Source of the DNA: Alistipes sp.
GTDB lineage: Bacteria > Bacteroidota > Bacteroidia > Bacteroidales > Rikenellaceae
DNA: 64,000 nt
Assembly (NCBI GenBank): GCA_017937125.1
Contig: JAGBEH010000001.1
Span: 806,001 to 870,000 of the forward strand
Direction of reading: 5' to 3'
In this document: piece after piece, positions 28,278-36,369 of the stretch
Position numbering within the stretch: position 1 is the stretch's first letter
Layout of the letters: the number at the start of each line of letters is the position of its first letter
Position numbers and translations under genes: made by a program
The notes under the pieces: model-generated
Databases searched by the model: none
The model's input: the letters and a program-made list of their open reading frames with translations, nothing else
What the model was told of the DNA's origin: nothing

Positions 28278-28299
28278 AACCGATACAAAAGTATCGGTT
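28278..28299. promoter_or_regulatory. Palindrome over the -7 box of the hydrolase gene
   Basis: AACCGATAC-AAAA-GTATCGGTT is a perfect 9-base inverted repeat. It contains the minus-strand -7 box TACTTTTG (28286-28293), 30 bases before the hydrolase start. A dimeric repressor bound there would block the promoter. No regulator gene is adjacent. The 28300-28404 stretch beyond it shows nothing. Confidence 0.6.
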
Positions 28300-28404
28300 A
28301 ATTCGCTTCCGCATAATACCTGATTGGTGGTTATGTCTACCTCGATTACGGATTTCGTCCCGCACGGGAAAACGGCAGACGAATATCGGCGAACAGACCC
28401 TTTT

Positions 28405-29001
28405 TTACGGCATCCAACCGTCTACGCCTTCTATGGGATGCGTCCGTCGCCATTCGAGCAATGAGTCATAATCGCGAATGCCGCCTTCGATCACGGCACG
28501 ATAATATTCTATGCCCATAATCTTTACGTCATCGGGCGTCTCGTATTTCAAACGCAGTATCGCCGACCGCATATCTTCGGTGAGCACTGCGGATATCCTG
28601 TCGGCAACCCGCTCGAAATAGCCGTCGTAAAACGATCCCCGCTCGATGTGAATCATATCTATCTGCCACGAATCGCCGTCGCGATCCCTATATATGGCGT
28701 GCCATTCGATGCAACGCTCGTCGGTGTCGATAAGGTTCCGATATTCGACATATTCGATATTCGGATTTTCGGCGATACGGGAAACGGCCGCGAAACTGTC
28801 CGCTACGCGCAACGGCGAGGAATATATATGGAAATCCATATCCCTGTGTTTCATCATCAGCCCCATACGCAATGAGCCGACCGAATGGGCCTCGGCACCG
28901 ATGCTCCGCCAGATTTCGAATATCTTCAGTTCATCGACAATCTCTCGTGCGCGTCGGGAATTACGGGCTGCCATTGCCGCTATGTCGCTGTTGTTCATCA
29001 T
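28405..29001 (-). CDS. Nucleotidyltransferase-like protein
   Basis: The 198-residue protein carries VGSLRMGLM followed by HRDMDFHIYS near residues 41-60, a GS...DxD arrangement like the nucleotidyltransferase fold. No other domain is recognised, and the substrate is unknown. The start is set at the double ATG (29001 or 28998); a frame open 12 codons further upstream would begin before the -7 box at 29010-29017. With this start the leader is only a few bases. The gene stands alone. Confidence 0.55.
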   Translation of the reverse strand: MMNNSDIAAMAARNSRRAREIVDELKIFEIWRSIGAEAHSVGSLRMGLMMKHRDMDFHIYSSPLRVADSFAAVSRIAENPNIEYVEYRNLIDTDERCIEWHAIYRDRDGDSWQIDMIHIERGSFYDGYFERVADRISAVLTEDMRSAILRLKYETPDDVKIMGIEYYRAVIEGGIRDYDSLLEWRRTHPIEGVDGWMP

Positions 29002-29009
29002 CGCGGCGG

Positions 29010-29017
29010 CAAAGATA
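29010..29017 (-). promoter_or_regulatory. -7 box of the nucleotidyltransferase-like gene
   Basis: Minus-strand TATCTTTG ending eight bases before the ATG pair, which implies a very short or absent leader. Confidence 0.5.
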
Positions 29018-29056
29018 ATGCAAATACGGGTAATCACAAAATAACGCCACGAAGAC

Positions 29057-29085
29057 GAAAAAAACGGGAGGCATTGCCTCCCGTT
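29057..29085 (-). terminator. Terminator of the second TonB-dependent receptor gene
   Basis: On the minus strand AACGGGAGGC pairs with GCCTCCCGTT around AAT, then a T-run of eight. Confidence 0.88.
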
Positions 29086-29088
29086 CGG

Positions 29089-31044
29089 TCAGATCGTAAT
29101 TACGATTCCCGCAGACAGCCATGCCCCCGGCATCCGCAGGCCTCCGTAATCGAAGTAATACGTATCGGTCATATTCATCGCATCGAGATATATTTTCATC
29201 ATTTTCCATTCGAACGACAGACGCCCGTCGAGCAGAAAATAAGGCCTGTAATTCTTTATGACGCCCGCAGCGTCGGTATAATTGCCGATGCGGTCATACA
29301 GAGAGCCCGTCAAAGCCAATGAAAAATAACGCAGGAAACGGAATTCCAGATTCAGCGCGCATTTGTTCCGCATATAGTCGAATGCATATTTCGATATGGA
29401 GTCGCCGCTGCTCTTGGTCGCATATATATGCCCGTACGACACGGCTACGCGACGCAACCAGCCGTCCGAACGATACCCTGCCGTAATTTCGGCTCCCGTT
29501 ACGCCGAGTTCGGTTATCTGTTTGGACTCCCAGTCCGCATCGACGGACGGTTTCACCCAGTCGATGATATTATCGGCATCGCGGTAATAGACCTGTGCCG
29601 AAACGTTCCAGTGTTCTATGTCGTATGCTGCACGTATGCGGTATGTAATGGCCCTTTCGGGTTTCAGGTTCGGATTGCCGATATATCCGGTGGCCGTATA
29701 AAACAGATCGGTGAACGTCGGCAGGCGCATCGACTGCGAGACGCCTATTTCCGAGCTGAATCCCTTGAGCGACCTGTAGCCGCCAGATGCACTCCACAGT
29801 GCCGCGGTACCGTAAGGCGTGAAACTTACACCGCCCGATGCCGATACGTTGAACCGTCTCCATTGTTTGGAGTGACGCAGCCATATGTTCCCTACGTGAC
29901 GCTCTTCGGACTTCGTGTAATATCCGTGGGGCGTCTCGAGCTTCCTGCCGAGCACATTGCTGTAAATGTGATTGAAAGTGTAATCCCCGCCGAGAGACGT
30001 CGTTCCTCCCTTCCAGCGGAAATCGCCCCATAACTCGGCTCCCGCATTGTCGGTATTGTGACGGTTGGCGCTCCCTCCGCGTATCAGTTCGAAACGGTCG
30101 AAGTTCTTGCGGTAGCTTGCCGACGCATTCAACGTCACCTTTCCCACGCTTTTAACCCAACGTATCGAGGCCAATCCCGTCTCCGTCCATTCATACTGGT
30201 CTTTGTACTTCAAGGAATAGAACCCGTTTGAGCCGAATGCACGATTCTGGTATCCCGCCTGAATGTCGAAAAAACCTATTGCGGGCGAGTCGTATGTGGC
30301 CCGCAGGTAAGCGTTGTAGTTTTCGAAACCGGTATTGTGGATATAGCCGTCGCTGCGGCGATATGACGCCATTGCCATAACGGACAGCCCTTTATGGGCG
30401 ATCGCTCCCGAAAGATTGGCATAGGCGTAACCGTAGGCTCCGCCCGATGCGTCGAGGCGCAGATATCGGGGCTTGAGCGGCGCCGTCCTTATGTTTATGG
30501 CACCGGCAAAGGCCCCCACCCCCGAAACGCCGTCTATCAGTTCGATGCCCGAAATACAATCCGTATCCACGGGCAGAGAGTGGGTTTGATGCCCCGTACG
30601 GGCATCCGTAAAGTTGATTCCGTTCAACAAGACCATCGTCTGGTCGAACGAACCGCCGCGAATCGAAATATCCGTCTGAATTCCCTTGCCTCCACGCTCC
30701 CTGATGTCGATGGACGGGCTGAGACGCAGGATCGATTCGAGAGTCTGAATCGGGGCCCGAGCCTCGGATGCCCTGTCGTAGACAGGCGTGGTAACCATAG
30801 TGCTGCGTGTCGGGGTGGACTTGTTGCCCTCGATACTCACATCGTCTATAAGCAGTGTCTTATAGACTGCGAGCGAATCGCTGCCCTCGGCATATGCCGC
30901 ACACGGGTCAAGCAAGAGTGTGGACATTCCGATTGCAAGCACACCGATCGTTACGCAGCGATGGAGGCTCGCAAAAATCGCATAAGGCGTGCGAGTCCAA
31001 CGCTTGAAGCACGTAACGGGCTTCGCAATTGAAATCTCTTTCAT
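29089..31044 (-). CDS. TonB-dependent outer-membrane receptor (BtuB/FepA-like)
   Basis: The 651-residue protein has a long, basic N-terminal region with a hydrophobic core at about residues 31-52, ending near AYAEG. The plug has LESILRLSPSIDIRERGGKGIQTDISIRGGSFDQTMVLLNG-type motifs (ISIRGGSFDQT, VLLNGINFTD, GVGAFAGAINI). The barrel follows to the end. The closest style is a BtuB-like or iron-complex receptor; the ligand is unknown. No clear -7 box is seen upstream. A terminator starts a few bases after the stop. It is convergent with nothing and lies downstream of manA on the same strand. Confidence 0.87.
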   Translation of the reverse strand: MKEISIAKPVTCFKRWTRTPYAIFASLHRCVTIGVLAIGMSTLLLDPCAAYAEGSDSLAVYKTLLIDDVSIEGNKSTPTRSTMVTTPVYDRASEARAPIQTLESILRLSPSIDIRERGGKGIQTDISIRGGSFDQTMVLLNGINFTDARTGHQTHSLPVDTDCISGIELIDGVSGVGAFAGAINIRTAPLKPRYLRLDASGGAYGYAYANLSGAIAHKGLSVMAMASYRRSDGYIHNTGFENYNAYLRATYDSPAIGFFDIQAGYQNRAFGSNGFYSLKYKDQYEWTETGLASIRWVKSVGKVTLNASASYRKNFDRFELIRGGSANRHNTDNAGAELWGDFRWKGGTTSLGGDYTFNHIYSNVLGRKLETPHGYYTKSEERHVGNIWLRHSKQWRRFNVSASGGVSFTPYGTAALWSASGGYRSLKGFSSEIGVSQSMRLPTFTDLFYTATGYIGNPNLKPERAITYRIRAAYDIEHWNVSAQVYYRDADNIIDWVKPSVDADWESKQITELGVTGAEITAGYRSDGWLRRVAVSYGHIYATKSSGDSISKYAFDYMRNKCALNLEFRFLRYFSLALTGSLYDRIGNYTDAAGVIKNYRPYFLLDGRLSFEWKMMKIYLDAMNMTDTYYFDYGGLRMPGAWLSAGIVITI

Positions 31045-31072
31045 CTTGTTTGAATTTAAGTGGTTAATAACT

Positions 31073-31108
31073 GAAAAAAGAAACGTACGGCGATATCACC
31101 GTACGTTT
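31073..31108 (-). terminator. Terminator of manA, overlapping its stop codon
   Basis: On the minus strand AAACGTACGG pairs with CCGTACGTTT, followed by CTTTTTT. The manA TGA (31096-31098) and its last four codons lie inside the hairpin. Confidence 0.8.
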
Positions 31109-32088
31109 TCGATATATACTTCGAGCAACGAACCTTTGCCCGAAATAGAGACGTCGTTTATTTCAGCGGGAATGAGCACCGCGTCTCCGCCTGCCAAATG
31201 TTCGTTTCCGGCTTCGGTAGACAGCTCCATATCCCCGTCGATGCACATATAAATGACGAACGAATCCAGTGAAGCGTAGTCTTTGACTACATTGCCGTCT
31301 ACCTGCAATAAATTGGTCGTGAAATATTTGCACTTTACTATCTCGACCGATTTATTGGTTTCGGGGGTACATTTCTTTATGCACTCTTCGGGCGAACGGT
31401 CGAAATCTATCGCATCGACCGCCAATGCGGTATGCAGTTCTCGGGGTTTGCCGTCGGCACCGAGACGGTCCCAATCGTAGATGCGATAGGTAATATCCGA
31501 CGTCTGCTGAATCTCGATTACTTCAACGCCCTTACCCAAAGCGTGCACCATTCCGGCAGGGATGAAGAACGCATCTCCGGCCTTTACTGCCACCTTGTTC
31601 AGCAATTCGGGCAGATACCCGCCCGAGACGGCTGCAAGATACTCTTCGCGCGTGATGTTCGGATCGGAAAACCCTATATAGATCGAAGCTCCTTCAACGC
31701 ACGAGGTAACATACCACATCTCCGTCTTTCCGTAGGAGTTATGACGTTCGGCCGCGAGCTCGTCGTTGGGGTGCACCTGCACCGACAGCACGTCATTGCA
31801 GTCGAGCGTTTTTATCAGCAGAGGGAACTCCAACCCGAATTTATCGAAGATCTTTTCACCTACGAGATCCCCCATATAGACTTCGATAAGCTCCTGAAGG
31901 TTATTGCCCTTGAGGTTACCGCAGGCAACCTGCGAAATATCGCCTTTCACGCAGGATATGTCCCAACTTTCGCCGTATTTCTTCGACGCGTCCGTATGTC
32001 CTGCCGCCGACCCTTTTTTAGATAACAATACATTGCCGCCCCAAATGCGCTCCTTGAGTCTCGGCCTGAATTTTAACGGATATAACAT
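31096..32088 (-). CDS. manA: Mannose-6-phosphate isomerase, class I
   Basis: The 330-residue cupin enzyme starts MLYPLKFRPRLKERIWGG. Zinc-site motifs are present: SVQVHPND near residue 101, KTEMWYV near residue 120 and AFFIPAGMVHALG near residue 170. It interconverts mannose-6-phosphate and fructose-6-phosphate, feeding GDP-sugars for surface glycans or allowing mannose use. It lies 11 bases after cysteate synthase and is probably the last gene of an nspC-cysteate synthase-manA transcript. Confidence 0.9.
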   Translation of the reverse strand: MLYPLKFRPRLKERIWGGNVLLSKKGSAAGHTDASKKYGESWDISCVKGDISQVACGNLKGNNLQELIEVYMGDLVGEKIFDKFGLEFPLLIKTLDCNDVLSVQVHPNDELAAERHNSYGKTEMWYVTSCVEGASIYIGFSDPNITREEYLAAVSGGYLPELLNKVAVKAGDAFFIPAGMVHALGKGVEVIEIQQTSDITYRIYDWDRLGADGKPRELHTALAVDAIDFDRSPEECIKKCTPETNKSVEIVKCKYFTTNLLQVDGNVVKDYASLDSFVIYMCIDGDMELSTEAGNEHLAGGDAVLIPAEINDVSISGKGSLLEVYIENVR

Positions 32089-32099
32089 ATTTCAGAATA

Positions 32100-33392
32100 T
32101 TAAGCAAATAAGGCTTCCGCCTTGGCTATCACATCGTCCGTATCGGGCGTAAGCGAGAATACGTGGCTCGGCTTGAGATACCACATCTGCTTGCCCTGTT
32201 TGAAGAGTTCCTCGCCTGCTCCCGTTATATTGAGCATAACGACCGCATCTTTTTCCACCTTGCCGTCGGCGACAGCCTTAACCAGCGAAGCTACGGCGAC
32301 ACCCGAGGCGGGATGAATATCGACCCCCTCGGACTCGAGGAACAGTTGCCGAGCCTTGCGCGTTTGCGCATTGGTCGCCACAAACACCTCTCCGCCAGTG
32401 GCTTTGAGGGCATCATATAAACCTCCGCGTATGCCGTACGGCGGTTTGCGGTTCGACAACACCTTGGCGTCGATGATTTCGGCATCGCGGCGCGCCTTGT
32501 CGTCGTCATAGGCCAACATTTCGCGCGAATCTACACGCCATGCATCGTACATAGGTACGAACGGAGCATTCTGCGATACCATAAGCTTCATAGTATTGCT
32601 GCCGAAGCGGCCGTCTTCGACGAGGCGCATATTCGCCTCCCACGCGGCTATCGCTCCCGTACCGCTGCCGACGGCCTGAAAATAATAATCGGGAATGCGC
32701 CCGATGGTCGTTGCGGCCGACAATACCGTCGTGGCCATACCGTCGCGGCGCGCGATATTCTTGGCTCCGCCCTCGGCATAGAACCTGTCCGAACGCAATG
32801 CCAGATTGCTCAAATGTATGGCATCGAAGTAATCGCCGCCTTTTTCGCTTGCTATAAGTTTCACGCAGGGATTCAAGGGCTCCTCGAACCACAACGCGCC
32901 GATATTGTCTTCGGGAACGGAGAGCAAGAGCTTGATGTTGTTTTCCGAACAAACCTTTGCGAAAGCTCGTGCCGTATTGCCTGCGGATGCCACGACCAGT
33001 ATTTTATCCGTATTTTCCGAAATGCGCCCGCATACGCTGTACGCTTCGGTCTCCTTGAACGAGCAGGTCGTCATATTCGCCCCTACCGCAGGATAATAGC
33101 CGTTGAGCGTTATATACAGATTTTCCAATCCCAGATGTTTCGCCAAATGCACGCTTTTGTATGTCACGGGTGCCGAAGAACCTTTCAACATACGTTTTAC
33201 GGGCATCCAGTCGCAAAACTTGTACAAGCCGTAGTCATCCGACTTGACATCTATCTGCTTTACGGCATATTTGGCCCGCACGAGCGACGGACATTTGCAT
33301 TCACAATCGTCGAGCGTCCATCCTCCATCCTCGAACTCCCGACCCGTAGCCACACACTCCAATGTGTATTCGGTTGGTTTGAACTTTTTCAT
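32100..33392 (-). CDS. Cysteate synthase (threonine synthase family)
   Basis: The 430-residue PLP enzyme of fold-type II starts KPTEYTLECVATGREFEDG. It matches the cysteate synthase branch: a short Cys-containing N-terminal segment (DDCECKCPSL), the PLP lysine in TTCSFKETEAY near residue 116, the VVASAGNTARAF loop near residue 140, and the phosphate-binding AVGSGTGAIAAWEA near residue 245. Cysteate synthase makes L-cysteate from O-phosphoserine and sulfite. In archaea it serves coenzyme M. In Bacteroidetes such as Alistipes it is thought to supply the head group of sulfonolipids. A plain threonine synthase is the alternative but fits less well. It sits between nspC and manA with very short gaps. 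Confidence 0.8.
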   Translation of the reverse strand: MKKFKPTEYTLECVATGREFEDGGWTLDDCECKCPSLVRAKYAVKQIDVKSDDYGLYKFCDWMPVKRMLKGSSAPVTYKSVHLAKHLGLENLYITLNGYYPAVGANMTTCSFKETEAYSVCGRISENTDKILVVASAGNTARAFAKVCSENNIKLLLSVPEDNIGALWFEEPLNPCVKLIASEKGGDYFDAIHLSNLALRSDRFYAEGGAKNIARRDGMATTVLSAATTIGRIPDYYFQAVGSGTGAIAAWEANMRLVEDGRFGSNTMKLMVSQNAPFVPMYDAWRVDSREMLAYDDDKARRDAEIIDAKVLSNRKPPYGIRGGLYDALKATGGEVFVATNAQTRKARQLFLESEGVDIHPASGVAVASLVKAVADGKVEKDAVVMLNITGAGEELFKQGKQMWYLKPSHVFSLTPDTDDVIAKAEALFA

Positions 33393-33408
33393 CTGTATAA
33401 GTTTTGGG

Positions 33409-34539
33409 TTACGACATACGGGACTTGAAATCCTCGTAGCCGAATTCTTTAATCATTTCAATTTCACCGTTCTTGCGGGCTATCGCTATCGAGGGGTGCG
33501 ACACGCCGTTGAACATAGTGGTTTTCACCATCGTATAGTGTATCATATCCTCGAATACTATAAGGTCTCCCGCTTCGGGATCGCGATCGAAAGCCCAATC
33601 GCCGCAGTAATCGCCCGCAAGGCAACTGTTGCCGCCCATACGCCAGCGCTTCTCCCCCACTTGCGGATCGTGCGCCCCGATTATTGCAGGCTTGTAGGGC
33701 ATCTCCAAACAGTCGGGCATATGGCAGGCGAACGACACATCGAGCATCGCGGTATTTACCCCGCCGTTGCGGACGATATCTTCGACCGTCGATGTAAGGA
33801 AGCCCGTACGCCAAGTAAACGCACTGCCCGGTTCGAGAATGATACGCAAATGCGGATGACGTGAGCGAAATTCGCGGATAACCGCAATCAGTTCGTCGCA
33901 ATCGTAATCGGCGTGCGTCATAAGATGTCCGCCGCCGCAATTCAACCACTCGATTTTACCGAGCAGGTCGCCGAAATGTTCTTCGACCGCCGCGAATGCC
34001 TTGCGGAGATGTTCGGGGCGGGACTCGCACAATACGTGGAAATGCAACCCTTCTATTCCGTCGGGCAGTTCGCCTAATTCCGCCCGCGTAACACCGAGAC
34101 GCGAGCCTTTGACACACGGATTATAGAGGTCTGTTTCGACGGGCGAATATTCGGGGTTGATGCGCAGCCCGCACGAAATGCCCCGCAGCAATGCCCGCTG
34201 TCCGAAACGTTCGAATTGCGATACGGAGTTGAACGTTATATGGTCGCTGTAACGCATTATCTCTTCGAACTCACGCTCGGCATAGACGGGTGCATACGTA
34301 TGCGCCCTCGCGCCGTATTCCTCGAATACGAGACGTGCTTCGGCCAAAGAACTGGCGGTCGCCCCGTCGGAGTGCTGCGCCAATATGGGGAAGATGCTCC
34401 ACATAGCGCACGCTTTCAGCGCTACGATAATTTCGGCACCGCTCTCGCGGCGGACGTAATCTATCTTCGCAAGATTTCGTTCGAGCAATTCCTCGTCGAG
34501 AATGAAGCAGGGCGAAGGGACTTTAGTAAAATCGACCAT
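33409..34539 (-). CDS. nspC: Carboxynorspermidine/carboxyspermidine decarboxylase
   Basis: The 376-residue PLP enzyme of the alanine-racemase/ornithine-decarboxylase fold starts MVDFTKVPSPCFILDEELLE. Motifs fit NspC: IVALKACAMWSIFP with the PLP lysine near residue 41, HVLCESRPE, NCGGGHLMT and LEPGSAF, and a late GNSCLAGDYCGDW with the catalytic Cys. It removes CO2 from carboxyspermidine to give spermidine. The start at 34539 is chosen because the longer frame begins upstream of the -7 box at 34560-34567. Its partner enzyme is the next gene upstream, in its own transcription unit. Confidence 0.92.
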   Translation of the reverse strand: MVDFTKVPSPCFILDEELLERNLAKIDYVRRESGAEIIVALKACAMWSIFPILAQHSDGATASSLAEARLVFEEYGARAHTYAPVYAEREFEEIMRYSDHITFNSVSQFERFGQRALLRGISCGLRINPEYSPVETDLYNPCVKGSRLGVTRAELGELPDGIEGLHFHVLCESRPEHLRKAFAAVEEHFGDLLGKIEWLNCGGGHLMTHADYDCDELIAVIREFRSRHPHLRIILEPGSAFTWRTGFLTSTVEDIVRNGGVNTAMLDVSFACHMPDCLEMPYKPAIIGAHDPQVGEKRWRMGGNSCLAGDYCGDWAFDRDPEAGDLIVFEDMIHYTMVKTTMFNGVSHPSIAIARKNGEIEMIKEFGYEDFKSRMS

Positions 34540-34559
34540 TTCTGTTCTTATTGACCACG

Positions 34560-34567
34560 CAAAGATA
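34560..34567 (-). promoter_or_regulatory. -7 box of nspC
   Basis: Minus-strand TATCTTTG, 20 bases before the ATG. Confidence 0.65.
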
Positions 34568-34604
34568 ACATAAAATATTTTTTGCCGTCCGTTTCCGACT
34601 AATA

Positions 34605-34622
34605 TTAGGTATTTATACCTAA
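34605..34622. promoter_or_regulatory. 18-base palindrome upstream of nspC
   Basis: TTAGGTAT-TT-ATACCTAA is a perfect inverted repeat about 40-55 bases upstream of the nspC -7 box. It may be an activator or repressor site. It also sits just past the terminator of the preceding gene. Confidence 0.45.
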
Positions 34623-34651
34623 CAAAAGAGAGGTGAAGCGATTCACCTCTC
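34621..34651 (-). terminator. Terminator of the carboxynorspermidine synthase gene
   Basis: A perfect 10-base stem (GAGAGGTGAA) with loop TCGC on the minus strand, followed by TTTTGTT. It ends the upstream unit before nspC. The 34652-34775 stretch between stop and hairpin shows no other element. Confidence 0.8.
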
Positions 34652-34775
34652 AATATCGAGTTTCGTATTTAAGTCGTCGTAATTAGTTTCCTGCCAACTG
34701 AACGGCTTGGCTGATACTCCGTCGTAGCATAGAAAGCAAATACATCGCTTATAAACTACGGTTCGACCTAATTTT

Positions 34776-35966
34776 TCAGACCTCTATATCGACATCGAAC
34801 AACTCGTGCCACGGCAGCCCCTGTTCGCCGAGCTCGGCGAGGAACGGGTCGGGGTCGAACTCCTCGACGTTGAAGACGCCCGCACCGCGCCACAGCCCTT
34901 TCGCCCACATCGATGCTCCGAGTGCGGCAGGAACTCCCGTCGTGAAACTTACGGCTTGGGTACCCGTCTCGGCAAATGCCTTTTCGTGGTCGCAGTTATT
35001 ATATATGTAGTATGTATGCTCCTTGCCGTCCTTGATACCGCGAATGCGGCAGCCGATCGAGGTTTGACCGTGATAATTCGAGCCGAGCGATTTCGGATCG
35101 GGCAATACGGCCTTCAGAAACTGTATCGGCACGATTTCTACTCCGTTATACATTATCGGATCGATACGTGCCATACCGATATTCTGAATAACACGCAGAT
35201 GCGTGAGGTATTCCTGCCCGAATGTCATCCAGAAACGAGCACGCTTGATAGTCGGATAGTTCTTGACGAGCGATTCGAGCTCCTCGTGATAGATGACATA
35301 CGACTCCCGCTCGCCGATTTCGGGATAATGCAGCCCTCTGTGTATCTCGTGCGGTTCGGTTACAACCCATTTGCCGTTTTCATAGTAGCGGCCTTTCTGC
35401 GTAACCTCGCGGATATTGATTTCGGGATTGAAATTGGTGGCGAACGCCATACCGTGGTTGCCCGCATTGCAGTCCACTATATCGAGGTAATGTATCTCGT
35501 CGAAATGGTGTTTGGCGGCATAAGCCGTAAATATCGCCGTAACACCGGGGTCGAAACCGCAGCCGAGAATAGCCGTGAGCCCCTTCTCCCTGAAGCGGTC
35601 CTGATAAGCCCACTGCCACGAATATTCGAAATGCGCTTCGTCTTTAGGCTCGTAATTGGCCGTATCCAGATAATTCACGCCGCATTCGAGACAAGCGTCC
35701 ATAATGGTCAGGTCCTGATACGGCAGGGCTACGTTTATGACTATATCGGGTTTGAAACTGCGGAAAAGTTCGCACAGCTCGGGTACGCTGTCGGCATCGA
35801 CCTGCGCCGTTTTAACCCTGTTGCCGCCGATTGCGGCAGCAACGGCATCGCACTTCGATTTCGTGCGGCTGGCCAGCATCACATCGCTGAAAATCGGATT
35901 GGCCGCAACTTTCTGCGTCACGACGGTGCCTACGCCTCCGGCTCCTATTATTAAGGCTCTACACAT
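34776..35966 (-). CDS. Carboxynorspermidine/carboxyspermidine synthase (saccharopine dehydrogenase family)
   Basis: The 396-residue oxidoreductase starts MCRALIIGAGGVGTVVTQKVA, giving the Rossmann GAGGVG motif. It has the family's VINVALPYQDLTIMDACL and LDTANYEPKDEAHF and GCGFDPGVTAIFTAYA. This subgroup condenses aspartate semialdehyde with putrescine or diaminopropane and reduces the product. With NspC it forms the alternative spermidine route used by many gut Bacteroidetes in place of SpeD/SpeE. Its own -7 box is at 35998-36005 and a terminator separates it from nspC. Confidence 0.9.
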   Translation of the reverse strand: MCRALIIGAGGVGTVVTQKVAANPIFSDVMLASRTKSKCDAVAAAIGGNRVKTAQVDADSVPELCELFRSFKPDIVINVALPYQDLTIMDACLECGVNYLDTANYEPKDEAHFEYSWQWAYQDRFREKGLTAILGCGFDPGVTAIFTAYAAKHHFDEIHYLDIVDCNAGNHGMAFATNFNPEINIREVTQKGRYYENGKWVVTEPHEIHRGLHYPEIGERESYVIYHEELESLVKNYPTIKRARFWMTFGQEYLTHLRVIQNIGMARIDPIMYNGVEIVPIQFLKAVLPDPKSLGSNYHGQTSIGCRIRGIKDGKEHTYYIYNNCDHEKAFAETGTQAVSFTTGVPAALGASMWAKGLWRGAGVFNVEEFDPDPFLAELGEQGLPWHELFDVDIEV

Positions 35967-35997
35967 ATTGTTTTAATTTTTTTTGTTCATAGACCCA

Positions 35998-36005
35998 CAA
36001 AAATA
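35998..36005 (-). promoter_or_regulatory. -7 box of the carboxynorspermidine synthase gene
   Basis: Minus-strand TATTTTTG, 31 bases before the ATG. It is divergent from the tRNA-Lys promoter ten bases away. Confidence 0.6.
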
Positions 36006-36014
36006 CCTTTTTAT

Positions 36015-36045
36015 TTTGGTAAAACAAAAATATTCTATACATTTG
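36015..36045 (+). promoter_or_regulatory. Promoter of tRNA-Lys
   Basis: TTTG (36015-36018) and TACATTTG (36038-36045) with 19 bases between. Confidence 0.8.
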
Positions 36046-36096
36046 CACCACCAAAACGGAAAACAGGTCTTTACCTGACAGCCGAATTGGAACGAT

Positions 36097-36172
36097 GAAT
36101 TCGTAGCTCAGCAGGTAGAGCACAACACTTTTAATGTTGGGGTCCCGGGTTCGAGCCCCGGCGAGTTCACCA
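36097..36172 (+). tRNA. tRNA-Lys (anticodon TTT)
   Basis: The acceptor stem GAATTCG/CGAGTTC (one T-G pair), D-arm GCTCAGCAGGTAGAGC, anticodon stem CAACA/TGTTG around loop CTTTTAA, and T-arm CCGGGTTCGAGCCCCGG-type arm all fit. Unlike tRNA-Asp in this window, CCA (36170-36172) is encoded. Confidence 0.96.
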
Positions 36173-36203
36173 GCCGACAGATTTGAAATCTGTCGGCTTT
36201 TTG
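36172..36203 (+). terminator. Terminator of tRNA-Lys
   Basis: A perfect 12-base stem (AGCCGACAGATT) with loop TGA, then TTTTTG. Its first base is the last base of the encoded CCA. Confidence 0.88.
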
Positions 36204-36244
36204 TTTGTCCGCTCCTGCGCCCCGCCCCGCCGTCGGAATGCCGT

Positions 36245-36284
36245 AAAATAAAAAGGGGTTGTATAAACCAGTCATACAACCCCT
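36245..36284 (-). terminator. Terminator of the GLUG-repeat lipoprotein gene
   Basis: On the minus strand AGGGGTTGTAT pairs with ATACAACCCCT around a nine-base loop, then TTTTATTTTA. It lies about 85 bases past the lipoprotein stop. Confidence 0.82.
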
Positions 36285-36369
36285 CCGATTATCAGGACGT
36301 CCGCCGTCGATCATTTTACCATATTATTCTTCGGTAATGTTCGCGAACCGATCCCGCAGGACAACCCTG

